A stretch of 64,000 nt of DNA from Treponema sp. (GCA_017962965.1 JAGCUI010000013.1:28299-92298), one strand, 5' to 3'. Shown: positions 9,273 to 18,600, counted from the first letter of the stretch. Translations and numbers: made by a program. Notes: generated by a model not told the origin, from the sequence alone.

Positions 9273-11498
9273 ATGACTTCTGGCCAGAAGACAGCGTTCA
9301 GTTTTCTATCTGCACTGCTTGTGTTCGGAGCTTTTGTAATCTTTGCACAGACCGGTTTAATGTCAAAGATTGAAACAAAGTTCTACGCACAGTCAAAGAT
9401 TGCACAAAAACAGTCACAGGTAGATAAACTTTCACAAAGCTGTAACTCTTACATTCAAAATATCTTCTCAAAAGTGCAGACTGGGGACGACGCATATCTT
9501 AAAAGTCCTAGTGTAAAATCCTTTGTAGAACAAAATCCGTCGGAAAAAGATGAAATTGACCGCAGAAACCTCACAATCAAGCTTTTAGATGATTTAGATG
9601 GTCTTGAAGGCATCCGTTTGCTCGAAAATAATGGTCGAAACATCCATTACAGTACTTATGACTCAGATGTTATGCGCGTGGACGGTATTAAAAAGCAGTA
9701 TAAAAACTATTCGGACGTTCAATCAGAGCTTAAAGAGTTAAATTCTTCTCAAATTCTTGTAAATCAGAATAATCCCGAAGCTAAAATCATTTTAGACAGT
9801 AAGGATAACAGAATAATTGTTGCATTTCCGTTCTTTATCACAGAAAAAACATGCTTTGGAACTTTAGTATGCTATTTTAATCAGTATGCTTTGGAACAGA
9901 ACCTCATAAACAGCCAGGAGCTTTCTATTGGCGAAACATTTATGATTGCAGCAGATTCATCAAGTAAGGGTGGATTTGTAGCAGGCATTCCTGTGGACGG
10001 TAAAAAGGAATTTATTCAGGCAGCACTCAATTCATGGGCAAAAAACAAGGGCTCAAAATCTCAGTTTGAACGCCTCCTCGAAGGTAAGGATTCAAGCTAC
10101 TGGGTTATGATGAACGGAACCTCGCAGGATTATGTACAGGTTTCGATTGTTGTAAACAGCAGTTATTTTGAGCTTCCAAAAGAATTAATATATTTAATTT
10201 ACGTAAGCGTATTCATCACAATTTTACTCGTTGCATTCTTAATCTTCAGCTTAAAGAGGGATTATCTTACAGTTATCCGCCAGAGAGTAAAGAAGGTTCA
10301 GTTTGGAATTATCAACGAATATCTTGAAAACAGACAGAAGGTTGAATGGGCAGGAATAGCACGTCAGCTCGAATTCCGTAAAGAAGAATTTTCAGATGAA
10401 ATTAAAAAGAGCATTGGCGGAAAGTCTAAAAAATACGAAAAGCAGATTAATGAATTCCTTGATAAATCATGGGAAGAAATCATTAGCGTAATCAATACTC
10501 AAAAAGAAAATGAAAGCACATCTTTAAACGGTGCCTCAATCGAAGAAATCCGTAGAGTAATAGAAGAAGTTTTACAGACAGCAAAGATTAATGTAAATAC
10601 TGCTCCGGTTGTTTCTGGCGTTACTGCAGTTACAGAGCCTATAGAAGAAATTGCAGATGCGGAAGAAGTTGAAGAAATCGAAGAGATTGATGAGGTTGAA
10701 GAAGTTTCTGACGCAGAAGAGATTGAAGAAGCAGAAGAAGTAGAAGAGATTAGTGATGCCGAAGAAGTTGAAGAAATAGAAGAAATCAGCGATGCAGAAG
10801 AAGTAACAGACGAAACTGTTGTTAGTGATGCAGAAGAAATTACAGACGCCGAAGAAATTGAAGAAATGCCTGAAGAGATTGAAGGTGTTGAAGAAATTGA
10901 AGGCGTAGAAGATGAAGGTGAAGATCTTACTGCTGCACAGGAAATGGAAGAAGCTCTTGAAGAGACAATGAAGGAAGAAGAGTTTGAAGATGCAGAAGTA
11001 CTTGATGAAGAAGAAATAGATATTGCTAAAGAAATAGAAATTGTAGAAGAAGCAGAACCGGAAGACAGCGAAACAAGTGTTGAAATCAGCGAAGAAGAAG
11101 AAAAAGAACTTGAGCTTGCTGCCGTAAAGGTAAAGATGGGCGCTCAGGAATATACTCCAACTTTAGTTTTCTCAGAAGAGCTTGGAATTGGAAACGAGCA
11201 TCCTGACCGCGACAGCATCCCAATGGACGAAAGCTACAAGTTCACAGTTTATATTCCGGATTTTTCAAGCTCGGTACAGACAGCAGCAGTAGAAGAGCTC
11301 ATCCCGGCCGGCGACAAGAACTTTAGTCTTACAGGCTTTGGTACAGAAGGTGTTCCTGTTACAGAGCTCGAAGGTGAAGTGCCTGACTCAATTGTAGAAA
11401 ACAAGGGAATCTATTCAATCTCTCCAAATGTTGAATGCTCAAATGTAGTTTTAAACCCTGTATTTAAAGAACTTGTAGATTCAGTAATAAAAAACTAA
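9273..11498 (+). CDS. Membrane protein with acidic EEVEEI/SDAEE repeat region
   Basis: 741 residues, no recognised family. A membrane helix at about 9-28 and a second at about 310-328 enclose an extracytoplasmic domain of about 280 residues, a layout like Cache-type sensors. The cytoplasmic part has a short basic region (about 335-425), then an extreme Glu/Asp-rich stretch (about 455-610) built from imperfect units such as EEVEEIEEISDAEEV, then a non-repetitive tail of about 110 residues. No kinase, HAMP, GGDEF or methyl-accepting domain is visible. AAGGAA precedes the ATG. The LacI-type gene starts ten bases after the stop, suggesting one transcript. Confidence 0.7.
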   Translation: MTSGQKTAFSFLSALLVFGAFVIFAQTGLMSKIETKFYAQSKIAQKQSQVDKLSQSCNSYIQNIFSKVQTGDDAYLKSPSVKSFVEQNPSEKDEIDRRNLTIKLLDDLDGLEGIRLLENNGRNIHYSTYDSDVMRVDGIKKQYKNYSDVQSELKELNSSQILVNQNNPEAKIILDSKDNRIIVAFPFFITEKTCFGTLVCYFNQYALEQNLINSQELSIGETFMIAADSSSKGGFVAGIPVDGKKEFIQAALNSWAKNKGSKSQFERLLEGKDSSYWVMMNGTSQDYVQVSIVVNSSYFELPKELIYLIYVSVFITILLVAFLIFSLKRDYLTVIRQRVKKVQFGIINEYLENRQKVEWAGIARQLEFRKEEFSDEIKKSIGGKSKKYEKQINEFLDKSWEEIISVINTQKENESTSLNGASIEEIRRVIEEVLQTAKINVNTAPVVSGVTAVTEPIEEIADAEEVEEIEEIDEVEEVSDAEEIEEAEEVEEISDAEEVEEIEEISDAEEVTDETVVSDAEEITDAEEIEEMPEEIEGVEEIEGVEDEGEDLTAAQEMEEALEETMKEEEFEDAEVLDEEEIDIAKEIEIVEEAEPEDSETSVEISEEEEKELELAAVKVKMGAQEYTPTLVFSEELGIGNEHPDRDSIPMDESYKFTVYIPDFSSSVQTAAVEELIPAGDKNFSLTGFGTEGVPVTELEGEVPDSIVENKGIYSISPNVECSNVVLNPVFKELVDSVIKN

Positions 11499-11508
11499 AA
11501 TAGAAAGT

Positions 11509-12549
11509 ATGATAACCTTAAAAAAACTTGCAGAAAAATGCGGTGTTTCCATTGCCACAGTTTCAAACATTCTGAACGACAAATCAAACGTAAGTGAATC
11601 TACCAAGACACGTGTTTTAAAAATGGTAGAGGAGCTCGGCTATAAACCAAATTATCTTGCACGCAATTTAAGAATCCAGAAAACAAATACAATCGGTTTA
11701 ATTATAGAAGATATTACAGCCTTTAGTACCTCTCATATTGTAGAAGGAATTATGGGCTTTCTTGAACGCCACGGCTTTAAAGTAATCTTTGAAAATTTAA
11801 GAATGTATTCCAAGTACAAGGATTTTGAAAAAGAAAAGGCAAAGTTTATTAAGGGTGTAAACGCCGCTTATTCTCAGCTCATGGCTTTTCGTGTAGACGG
11901 CATTATTTATATTGCGGCTCACTCAAGACACATAGATTTTCTTTCTGAATATAACGAGGTTCCTTTAGTCCTGTGCTATTCTGAATGCGACACACCGGAC
12001 ATCTGTGAAGTAGTAATCGACGATAAAAAAGCAGCCGTAGAAATGATTGATTTTTTTGTGGAAAAGGGCTTTTCGAATATCGGTATTATTAAGGCAAGCG
12101 AAGAAAACGTTCATGCTAAAAAAAGACTCGAAGGCTGCCTGGAATCTTTTAAAACTCATAAGCTTAAAGTAAATCCTGATTTTATTGTGCAGGGAGACTG
12201 GACACGAGAGTCCGGCTATGAGGCATGTAAAAAATTATTCTCAAACGGCTTTGGAAAAACAGAAGGTAAAAAAACAATTTTCTGCTTTAACGATTTAATG
12301 GCTGCCGGAGTTTATGATTATTTACTGGAAGAAAAGATGGAAGTTGGAAGTGATGTTTGTGTTGCAGGCTTTGATAACCGCGAAATTTCTCAGTTTTTAA
12401 GACCGAATCTTACAACCCTTGAAATTCCTTTAATGGATATCGGTAAAAAATCGGCTGAACTTCTTTATAATAAAATAAGCGGCATAGAACAGTCCTCAAA
12501 AAAGGTTGATATTCCATGCCGCCTTATAAAACGGAAATCCGTTAGATAA
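11509..12549 (+). CDS. LacI-family transcriptional regulator
   Basis: 346 residues. The N-terminal HTH (MITLKKLAEKCGVSIATVSN) and hinge region (YKPNYLARNLR) are canonical, and a periplasmic-binding-like effector domain occupies about 60-340. It would bind an operator as a dimer and respond to a sugar or related ligand. It lies ten bases after the acidic-repeat membrane protein, with no sugar genes beside it, so its target is not evident. The dyad found at the hexuronate genes 25 kb away could in principle be its site, but nothing here links the two. Confidence 0.9.
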   Translation: MITLKKLAEKCGVSIATVSNILNDKSNVSESTKTRVLKMVEELGYKPNYLARNLRIQKTNTIGLIIEDITAFSTSHIVEGIMGFLERHGFKVIFENLRMYSKYKDFEKEKAKFIKGVNAAYSQLMAFRVDGIIYIAAHSRHIDFLSEYNEVPLVLCYSECDTPDICEVVIDDKKAAVEMIDFFVEKGFSNIGIIKASEENVHAKKRLEGCLESFKTHKLKVNPDFIVQGDWTRESGYEACKKLFSNGFGKTEGKKTIFCFNDLMAAGVYDYLLEEKMEVGSDVCVAGFDNREISQFLRPNLTTLEIPLMDIGKKSAELLYNKISGIEQSSKKVDIPCRLIKRKSVR

Positions 12550-12551
12550 AA

Positions 12552-12923
12552 CTATTTCTTAAATTTGATGTTTGTCTTGTAGTTTTCATCTGTCCATACA
12601 GGATCAATTTCAAGAATAAGATCTGTGCTTACTGATACAGGTTTTGTGAACTTGTATGAGCGTCCTGTTTCAGAACATGTGAAAGACAATGTCAAACCTT
12701 CTGTTGATGCACCAAGCTTGTAGTTAGAAATCTTGTTCTTTGTGAACTTGTAGTAGCATTCACCTGTGCTTGCATCGTATAATTCGATTGATCCGTCAAG
12801 ACCGAATCTCCATTCTGCATTGTATCTTGAATCAATCCAAGATCCTGTCGGGAACTTATCTGCAGCGAAAAGTCCGGCAACCATTGTAGCTGCTACAATG
12901 AGTACTGCAAAAATCTTTTTCAT
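12552..12923 (-). CDS. Small secreted beta-rich protein
   Basis: 123 residues from the second ATG. The first ATG at 12929 directly abuts AAGGAG, while the second is six bases away, which is the better start. A signal peptide (about 1-20, ending AGLFA) is followed by a short beta-rich domain opening FPTGSWIDSRYNAEWRFG, reminiscent of lipocalin-like or DUF-type secreted barrels in which GxW starts strand one. It converges with the LacI-type gene, leaving two bases between stops. Function unknown. Confidence 0.7.
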   Translation of the reverse strand: MKKIFAVLIVAATMVAGLFAADKFPTGSWIDSRYNAEWRFGLDGSIELYDASTGECYYKFTKNKISNYKLGASTEGLTLSFTCSETGRSYKFTKPVSVSTDLILEIDPVWTDENYKTNIKFKK

Positions 12924-12966
12924 TTTCATCTCCTTATATTTATGAAAATACTCTTAAGAGTTTACA

Positions 12967-12994
12967 TTGATTTTGTTGAGAATGCAAGTATAAA
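12967..12994 (+). promoter_or_regulatory. Sigma-70-like promoter for the secreted-protein run
   Basis: TTGATT (12967-12972), a 16-base spacer and TATAAA (12989-12994) precede the ATG at 13034. This is the only good promoter candidate for the run of genes that follows. Confidence 0.45.
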
Positions 12995-13033
12995 TTATAG
13001 ACAACATAGTTTATGTATTGTAAAATCAACATT

Positions 13034-13516
13034 ATGAAGAAATTATTTTTTATTGTAGTCCTGTTTATTACAGGCAGTCTGGCTTTTTCTCAGTCAGCAG
13101 ATGTTGTTACAAGAATCCTTAATTCAGAAAAAGCTACATACGGTCAGGTTTGCTATCTTTCGGCAGTATATCAGAATCTTGCTAAAAGTAATGCTTCTTA
13201 CAGCGCATGCGTAAAAGCTTTGTATGATGCAGGTCAGATTTCAGAAAACTATAATCCGGACGGTTATGTAACTTACGAAGAAGTTGCAGGCATTTTTGCA
13301 AAGATGTTTAAAAATATCAATAAAAGCATAATGTATTCTGCAACAGACGGTTCTAACCGATACGCATATAAATTATTTAAGGCAGATGGAATAATCCTTT
13401 CTTCCGCAGATGCAAAACAGAATTTGAGCGGACAGGAGCTTATGAATATCCTTACAGCCTGTCTCGAAGAGTATGGTACCTCCGAAGACGGAATGGACCT
13501 TGATTTAGGAGAGTAG
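13034..13516 (+). CDS. Secreted protein of unknown function
   Basis: 160 residues starting at the second in-frame Met, which begins the signal peptide (MKKLFFIVVLFITGSLAFSQ). The mature part is about 140 residues, helix-rich, with a TYGQVCYLSA segment and an acidic tail (EDGMDLDLGE). The alternating helical pattern resembles S-layer-homology-like modules, but I cannot assign one. No strong ribosome site precedes the ATG. The GGAG near its stop codon serves the next gene, two bases away, so the two are translationally close and likely one operon with the barrel and FecR-domain genes. Confidence 0.65.
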   Translation: MKKLFFIVVLFITGSLAFSQSADVVTRILNSEKATYGQVCYLSAVYQNLAKSNASYSACVKALYDAGQISENYNPDGYVTYEEVAGIFAKMFKNINKSIMYSATDGSNRYAYKLFKADGIILSSADAKQNLSGQELMNILTACLEEYGTSEDGMDLDLGE

Positions 13517-13518
13517 AA

Positions 13519-14661
13519 ATGAAAAAGATTTTAGGAACTTTACTTTGTGCTTTCTGCCTTGTTTCTTCTCTTAGCGCTTATGAGTGGGGCGGAATCTTTA
13601 AGAATAAAACTACAGTTAAGACAATTGATTTTGAAAATGCCGGTGTAAAACAGGCAGACACACTTTTCCTCTGGTATTCAACTCCATTTGGAAATTCAGG
13701 CTTTAACTTTAGTGCAGAAGGTCTTTACGGAATTACATACAACAAATCCGGAAACACATTAAATCAGATTATCGACATCGACCTTCTTAAGGTTTCAAAG
13801 GTAATTAAAAGAGATACATTCACAGCAAGCATGAACTTCGGTCGCTTTAATTTTGCTGATGAATCAAAAACAATTTTCAACCAGAATATGGACGGTATTG
13901 CCGCAAAGTTTGCATTCAAGAAAATTGCATATAAGGCAGCCATTGGATACACAGGTCTTTTGAACGAAAAGAATGTTTCTATTTTAAGTCCAAGCAGTCT
14001 GGCATACGGAACAGACAAGCAGTTTTATTCACTCGCTTATCCGTTTGTGTTTGTAGATGCAGGTGTTACATTCAATAACCTTTTTGCCGCACAGAACTTA
14101 AAGTTCGAAACAATGGCATTTATTGACCTTGGTTCTGCAGAAACAAACAGATTCTATTTTGAAACAATTCTTTCAGGTCCAATCGTAAAAACATGGACAT
14201 ATAATCTTACATTCATTGCAGAAGCATTGAACTTTGATGAATTTGCTTTCTATGCGGCATTCAACAATTACGTTTCATTCGGAAAAAATATGTACATCAA
14301 AGCCGGTGTTGAATATGCATCAGGAAAGAGTGATTCAAGCATTACAAACTTTTCTACTATAAGCTCAAGAACAGTTTGTAATTCATACACACTTCACGAA
14401 ACAACAGGAATTATTCTTCCTGGAGTTCAGTTTGTTCACCTTGGAAAAAATAATTACTGGGGAATCGATGCAAAGTTTGTTGTAGACAGTGATTCAGGAA
14501 CCTTCCAGAGCAAAGGTCTTGAAACTGATATCATCTTTGTTTACAACATCTTCTCTGATTTACAGCTTGGCGTAAACCTCTTCAGCTTTATTCAGACTGA
14601 CGGTTCTTCGGCAAATAATTCCAACTACGGTGCTGATTTGAAATTAACATTTACGTTCTAA
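13519..14661 (+). CDS. Outer-membrane beta-barrel-like protein
   Basis: 380 residues with a signal peptide (about 1-20, ending SLSA). The mature chain is a series of alternating hydrophobic and polar strands (for example FNFSAEGLYGITY and LQLGVNLFSFIQ) and ends in ADLKLTFTF, a terminal aromatic strand typical of outer-membrane barrels. No named family is recognised. It sits between a small secreted protein and a FecR-domain protein in an apparent operon, which suggests an envelope function. Confidence 0.6.
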   Translation: MKKILGTLLCAFCLVSSLSAYEWGGIFKNKTTVKTIDFENAGVKQADTLFLWYSTPFGNSGFNFSAEGLYGITYNKSGNTLNQIIDIDLLKVSKVIKRDTFTASMNFGRFNFADESKTIFNQNMDGIAAKFAFKKIAYKAAIGYTGLLNEKNVSILSPSSLAYGTDKQFYSLAYPFVFVDAGVTFNNLFAAQNLKFETMAFIDLGSAETNRFYFETILSGPIVKTWTYNLTFIAEALNFDEFAFYAAFNNYVSFGKNMYIKAGVEYASGKSDSSITNFSTISSRTVCNSYTLHETTGIILPGVQFVHLGKNNYWGIDAKFVVDSDSGTFQSKGLETDIIFVYNIFSDLQLGVNLFSFIQTDGSSANNSNYGADLKLTFTF

Positions 14662-14679
14662 TTACAGGAGGGTAAAGAT

Positions 14680-15384
14680 ATGGAAAAAAGATTTATTAAA
14701 TATCTGGTTGCATGTTTATTTGTTTTCTTAGTTGTTTCTCCTTTGGCTGCTGCCAGTGCTAAGGTAACTTACGTAAAAGGTAAGGTTGAAGTTCAGAGAA
14801 AGGGCGCATGGGTTCAGCTTAAAACAGGCGACTATGTTGCAGAAAAAGAAACAGTAAGCACAGGTTATCAGTCTGAAGCTCGCTTTGATTTGAACGGTTC
14901 AATCCTTGTAGTTTCTGCAATGTCACGCATTACTCTTGAAACATTAAAAACTTCTTCTGATAAAACTGAAGTTTCTGTTTATGTAAACTCAGGAGCAACT
15001 CGTTCTAAGGTAAAGCATGCAGACAATAAAAAGGTAGATTATCAGACAAGAACAGCAGTTGCAGTTGCGTCGGTTCGTGGTACAGATTACTCACAGAATG
15101 CCAGAGGTGATTCAGACTGCGGCGAAGGCTATGTTTTTGTTTGTTCACTTGCAGATTTTATCTTGAATGCTAACGAAAACCCAGGTTCTACAGTAATTTA
15201 TCCGGGTCAGTCTTCCGGAATCGACAACACAGGAAAAACAACTGCCGGTGGAAATACTATAGTAATTGAACAGACTCGTATTGAAAGTAAAGGTTATACT
15301 GCTGCAGAACAGTCATCCGGAGATGCAATGCTTTCTGATGCAGAATTAACAGCAGATATCTTTGTAACAGTAACACTTAACTAA
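14680..15384 (+). CDS. FecR-domain secreted protein
   Basis: 234 residues with a signal peptide (about 1-26, ending LAAASA). The next 100 residues show the FecR pattern: AKVTYVKGKVEVQRKG, then LKTGDYVAEKETVSTGYQSE, then RFDLNGSILVVS and a later AVASVRGTDY. FecR domains are beta-rich sensors or adhesive modules; stand-alone secreted versions are common in spirochaetes and other bacteria. GGAGGG precedes the ATG. The ECF transporter gene begins 24 bases after the stop. Confidence 0.75.
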   Translation: MEKRFIKYLVACLFVFLVVSPLAAASAKVTYVKGKVEVQRKGAWVQLKTGDYVAEKETVSTGYQSEARFDLNGSILVVSAMSRITLETLKTSSDKTEVSVYVNSGATRSKVKHADNKKVDYQTRTAVAVASVRGTDYSQNARGDSDCGEGYVFVCSLADFILNANENPGSTVIYPGQSSGIDNTGKTTAGGNTIVIEQTRIESKGYTAAEQSSGDAMLSDAELTADIFVTVTLN

Positions 15385-15408
15385 AATATAAATTTATAAG
15401 GGTAATTT

Positions 15409-17553
15409 ATGAGCATAATCAGTGTTTCACAGTTAAAGTATATTTACCCTGGAACTAATAATCCTGCCGTAGATGGTGTTTCTTTTGAAATAAACGAAGG
15501 AGATTACTGTGCAATTGTTGGCGCTAACGGAAGCGGTAAAAGTACAGTTGCAAGATTAATCTGTAATCTTCTTTCTCCGTCGGAAGGCAGGATTTCTATT
15601 TCAAAGGATATTTCCATTGGAATGGTTTTTCAGTCTCCAAAGGATCAGATTGTAAGCGGCATTGTTTCCCGCGATACAGCCTTTGGCCCTCAGAATCTAA
15701 AACTTCCTAAAAGTGAAATCGAACTCAGAACAATTGAATGCCTTAATATAGTAGATCTTTTACAAAAGGCTAATTATTCATCCATGGCTTTATCCTTGGG
15801 GCAGACACAAAAGCTTGCCTTAAGCGGAATCCTTGCAATATGGCCAAAGGTTATTATTTTAGACGAAGCCGTTGCCATGCTGGACCCTGCCGCAAGAAAA
15901 AGCATTTTTGATTTTTTAAAATACTGGAACCGTCACGGAAATACTGTAATCCACATTACTCACGATATAGACGCAATAAAAGAATCCAAAAGAGTTATAG
16001 GTCTTGAAAAGGGCACGATGTTTTTTGACGGAAAGACAACAGACTTTTTGAATAATAAAAAGCATCTTTTACATATAACAGGCCCTGAGCTTCCTGCAGT
16101 AGATAAGAAAAAGGCAGCGGCTAAGATAATCAAAAAAGAAACCAGCTTTGCCTTTAAAAATGTTTTTTACTGCTACGATAACGATGATAAATCTTCTGTA
16201 AAAAACGTAAACTTTAAATTAAAAAAAGGCTCTCTTACAGCGCTCACAGGACCTTCGGGGGCAGGTAAGTCAACTATTCTTGAGCTTGCAGCAGGACTTT
16301 TAAAACCTGATTCAGGCGAGGTTACTGGAAGGGATTTTCCTTCTCTTGCTTTACAGAACAGCTCGGATGCAGTATTCGAAACCTTTGCCGCAGATGACGT
16401 TGCCTTTGGTTTAATAAACAAGGGCATTAAGGGAGATGAATTAAAGCTTCGTGTAAAAGCGGCCATGGACAGTGTAAATCTTTCTTTTGATGAATATAAG
16501 GATAAGCCTGTTTCAAGAATGAGCGGGGGAGAATTACGAAGACTTGCTTTAGCCGGAATTATTGTTCTTGATAAGGATGTAATGCTTTTTGATGAACCAA
16601 CTGCGGGATTAGACGGAAAATCAAAATACGATGTAATGAAGCTTTTAAGAAGCCTTGCAGATTCAGGAAAGACAATTTTATACAGTACACATAATCATGC
16701 AGAGGCAGCCTTTGCAGACAGGGAAATTACAATCAAACAGGGTGTAATAGAAAAGGATACTCTCTACGACGCTGATTATTCTGTGGCCCAGGATAAAAAT
16801 ACACTCGATGTACTTGAGCCGCCTCCTGTAATCAACATGCTCAAAAGCTTTAGGCATTCGGCAGTGGCTCTTTCAGGTGCAAAACGCAAGCGTAAGTATC
16901 CCGTTGATTTTATACATCCCTCTTTGCGCTTTATTCTTTTTATGGGTATATTTGTGTGTGCTCTGGCATTTAAATCCTTTTTGGGCATTGGCACAATGCT
17001 CGCGGTTTCTGTAGTATATTCACTTTTGTGCGGCTTTAGCTTAAAAAAATATGCAAAAAACTGTATTAAGGTTTTACCGTATTTATTAATCATTGCGGTG
17101 TTCCAGCTGATTTTCCATCCTGCTGTTCCGGGCGAGGTTGAATATATAAACTGGGGCTGGTTTGTTTTAACTCCATCAAAGCTTTTGTTCAGTCTTGCAA
17201 CCTTATTAAGAACCTGGGCTGCTTTGGGATGCATCAGCGCCTTCTTTGTTTCTACACCCGAGTATGATTTTATAGAAGGTTTACGTGTAATTTTAAAACC
17301 TTTTGAATTGATAAAAATCCCTGTAAGATATTTTGTGGTAATTTTAGAAATTATTTTCCGCTTTATTCCTATTTTAGTGGACGAGGCTGGAGTAATTGTA
17401 AAGACACAGATTCTTCGCGGGGCTATGAGAAAAACTAAGGGAAAGCTTTCGAGAATCAAGGCCTTTATGCCGTTAATTGTTCCGCTTGTAATTCAGACTA
17501 TTAAAAAGGCAGAAGCTTTGTCGGATGCTATAATTATCAGGTGTTTCAGATGA
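15409..17553 (+). CDS. Single-chain ECF transporter module: EcfA-EcfA'-EcfT fusion
   Basis: 714 residues. ATPase 1 (about 1-220): Walker A GANGSGKST (38-46), signature LSLGQ (128-132), Walker B VIILDE (148-153), H-loop His185. ATPase 2 (about 243-455): Walker A GPSGAGKST (281-289), signature MSGGE (371-375), Walker B VMLFDE (391-396), H-loop His428. The rest (about 500-714) is an EcfT/CbiQ-type membrane protein with coupling-helix motifs QILRGA (667-672) and LSDAIIIRCF near the end. The three parts are usually separate proteins. The module energises vitamin or cofactor uptake with an S component, which is not adjacent. The first signature (LSLGQ, not LSGGQ) suggests unequal ATP sites. Its stop overlaps the NUDIX ATG. 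Confidence 0.85.
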   Translation: MSIISVSQLKYIYPGTNNPAVDGVSFEINEGDYCAIVGANGSGKSTVARLICNLLSPSEGRISISKDISIGMVFQSPKDQIVSGIVSRDTAFGPQNLKLPKSEIELRTIECLNIVDLLQKANYSSMALSLGQTQKLALSGILAIWPKVIILDEAVAMLDPAARKSIFDFLKYWNRHGNTVIHITHDIDAIKESKRVIGLEKGTMFFDGKTTDFLNNKKHLLHITGPELPAVDKKKAAAKIIKKETSFAFKNVFYCYDNDDKSSVKNVNFKLKKGSLTALTGPSGAGKSTILELAAGLLKPDSGEVTGRDFPSLALQNSSDAVFETFAADDVAFGLINKGIKGDELKLRVKAAMDSVNLSFDEYKDKPVSRMSGGELRRLALAGIIVLDKDVMLFDEPTAGLDGKSKYDVMKLLRSLADSGKTILYSTHNHAEAAFADREITIKQGVIEKDTLYDADYSVAQDKNTLDVLEPPPVINMLKSFRHSAVALSGAKRKRKYPVDFIHPSLRFILFMGIFVCALAFKSFLGIGTMLAVSVVYSLLCGFSLKKYAKNCIKVLPYLLIIAVFQLIFHPAVPGEVEYINWGWFVLTPSKLLFSLATLLRTWAALGCISAFFVSTPEYDFIEGLRVILKPFELIKIPVRYFVVILEIIFRFIPILVDEAGVIVKTQILRGAMRKTKGKLSRIKAFMPLIVPLVIQTIKKAEALSDAIIIRCFR

Positions 17554-18092
17554 AAAATGATTTTAATATGTGCCCCATGTGCGCAAGTAAAAAGATTGAA
17601 TGCAGGGAAAATAAAAAATGGGTTTGTCCCGACTGCGGTTTTGATCTTTACTGCAATGTGGCTTCTGCCGTTGGCGCTTTAATTTATGATGATGAAAAAA
17701 ACGTTCTTTTTGAAGTAAGGGCAAAGGATCCTGCAAAAGGAAGGCTTGCAATTCCGGGCGGCTTTGTAAATTTTGACGAAAGGGCAGAGGAAGCTGTAAT
17801 TCGTGAGTGCCGTGAAGAAATTGGTGTGGAAGTCCAGAATCCAGAGTTTCTTTGCACCTACCCGAATACTTACCTTTATAAAAACATTGAGTACAAAACC
17901 TGCGACATATTTTTTACCGTAAAATTAAAGGGCAGCATGAGCGACTTTATTAAAAAGCTTAGTGCCGAAAAGAGCGAGGTTGTTTCTTTTGAGTGTCATA
18001 AGGTAACTTGTAATAGCGATATAGAAAGGTTACCGCTTGCTTTTGAAAGTACGGTTAATACTTTGAAAAAATGGATTGGAGTGGAAGGATGA
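17550..18092 (+). CDS. NUDIX hydrolase with N-terminal zinc ribbon
   Basis: 180 residues from the ATG at 17550, which overlaps the preceding stop (ATGA) and has AGGTG just upstream; an ATG nine bases earlier is possible. A four-cysteine ribbon (CPMC ... CPDC, within residues 8-31) precedes a NUDIX domain whose box GFVNFDERAEEAVIREC-REEIGV fits the Gx5Ex7REUxEExGU rule fully. Such proteins hydrolyse nucleoside diphosphate derivatives; zinc-ribbon NUDIX proteins include NADH pyrophosphatase-like enzymes. Tight coupling to the ECF gene hints at a link to cofactor uptake, but the substrate is not readable. Confidence 0.88.
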   Translation: MKNDFNMCPMCASKKIECRENKKWVCPDCGFDLYCNVASAVGALIYDDEKNVLFEVRAKDPAKGRLAIPGGFVNFDERAEEAVIRECREEIGVEVQNPEFLCTYPNTYLYKNIEYKTCDIFFTVKLKGSMSDFIKKLSAEKSEVVSFECHKVTCNSDIERLPLAFESTVNTLKKWIGVEG

Positions 18093-18598
18093 ATGTAAAG
18101 TTAATTTATTTAATTGCGTCGTATGTGGCGATGGCGGGAATTTTTTTGAGCATTCCGTTCAGGCGCAAGGCTGTGCGCGCGGCGGCGGGCGACCAACTTT
18201 TTAGCCTTGCGCGCAACAACGTTACAAAAACAGTCCTCATCAATCTGCTGGCAGCTTTTTTAGTTTACACAGTCTACAGGCTTGATTACAATCTTTTTGT
18301 AAGTGCCGTGCTTTGTGGCGCTGCTATTGCCGGAAGCTTTATAATCACAAAAGACGGCGGTATTTCCAATATGGACGGCGTATATAAAAATGCCATCATC
18401 TGTAACGGCCTTGTTTTACCTTATGAACAGATAGAAGACTTTCCGGTTTTTAAGCTTTCCAAAGAAGACCAGGCTCTGTACGCCAAAAACGCCCTCATAA
18501 TAACAACCAAAAAGAAAACCAAGCACGAGCTTATTTTTAAAGACGAAGAAACCTGCAGTAAGGTTGTAGAATTATTCAAAGAGATGAAGATTTTGTAA
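18089..18598 (+). CDS. Small membrane protein of unknown function
   Basis: 169 residues from the ATG at 18089, which overlaps the NUDIX stop and follows GGAAGG. Two or three hydrophobic segments occupy the first 100 residues (about 2-22, 45-62, 70-88). A soluble C-terminal domain of about 80 residues begins at the YKNAIICNGLVLPYEQIEDF segment and resembles the PH-like tails of DUF-type membrane proteins. It is the last gene of the FecR/ECF/NUDIX run. Its first 150 bases are richer in G+C than the surroundings. Function unknown. Confidence 0.65.
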   Translation: MNVKLIYLIASYVAMAGIFLSIPFRRKAVRAAAGDQLFSLARNNVTKTVLINLLAAFLVYTVYRLDYNLFVSAVLCGAAIAGSFIITKDGGISNMDGVYKNAIICNGLVLPYEQIEDFPVFKLSKEDQALYAKNALIITTKKKTKHELIFKDEETCSKVVELFKEMKIL

Positions 18599-18600
18599 AT

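Noticed and set aside
11509..12549. LacI-type gene as the hexuronate regulator
   Set aside because: It is 25 kb away, its own promoter region lacks the ACTAG-N4-CTAGT dyad, and nothing in the sequence ties it to the operons.
16776..17459. 227-codon minus-strand frame
   Set aside because: Complement of the EcfT part of the fused ECF gene; no ribosome site and no family character.
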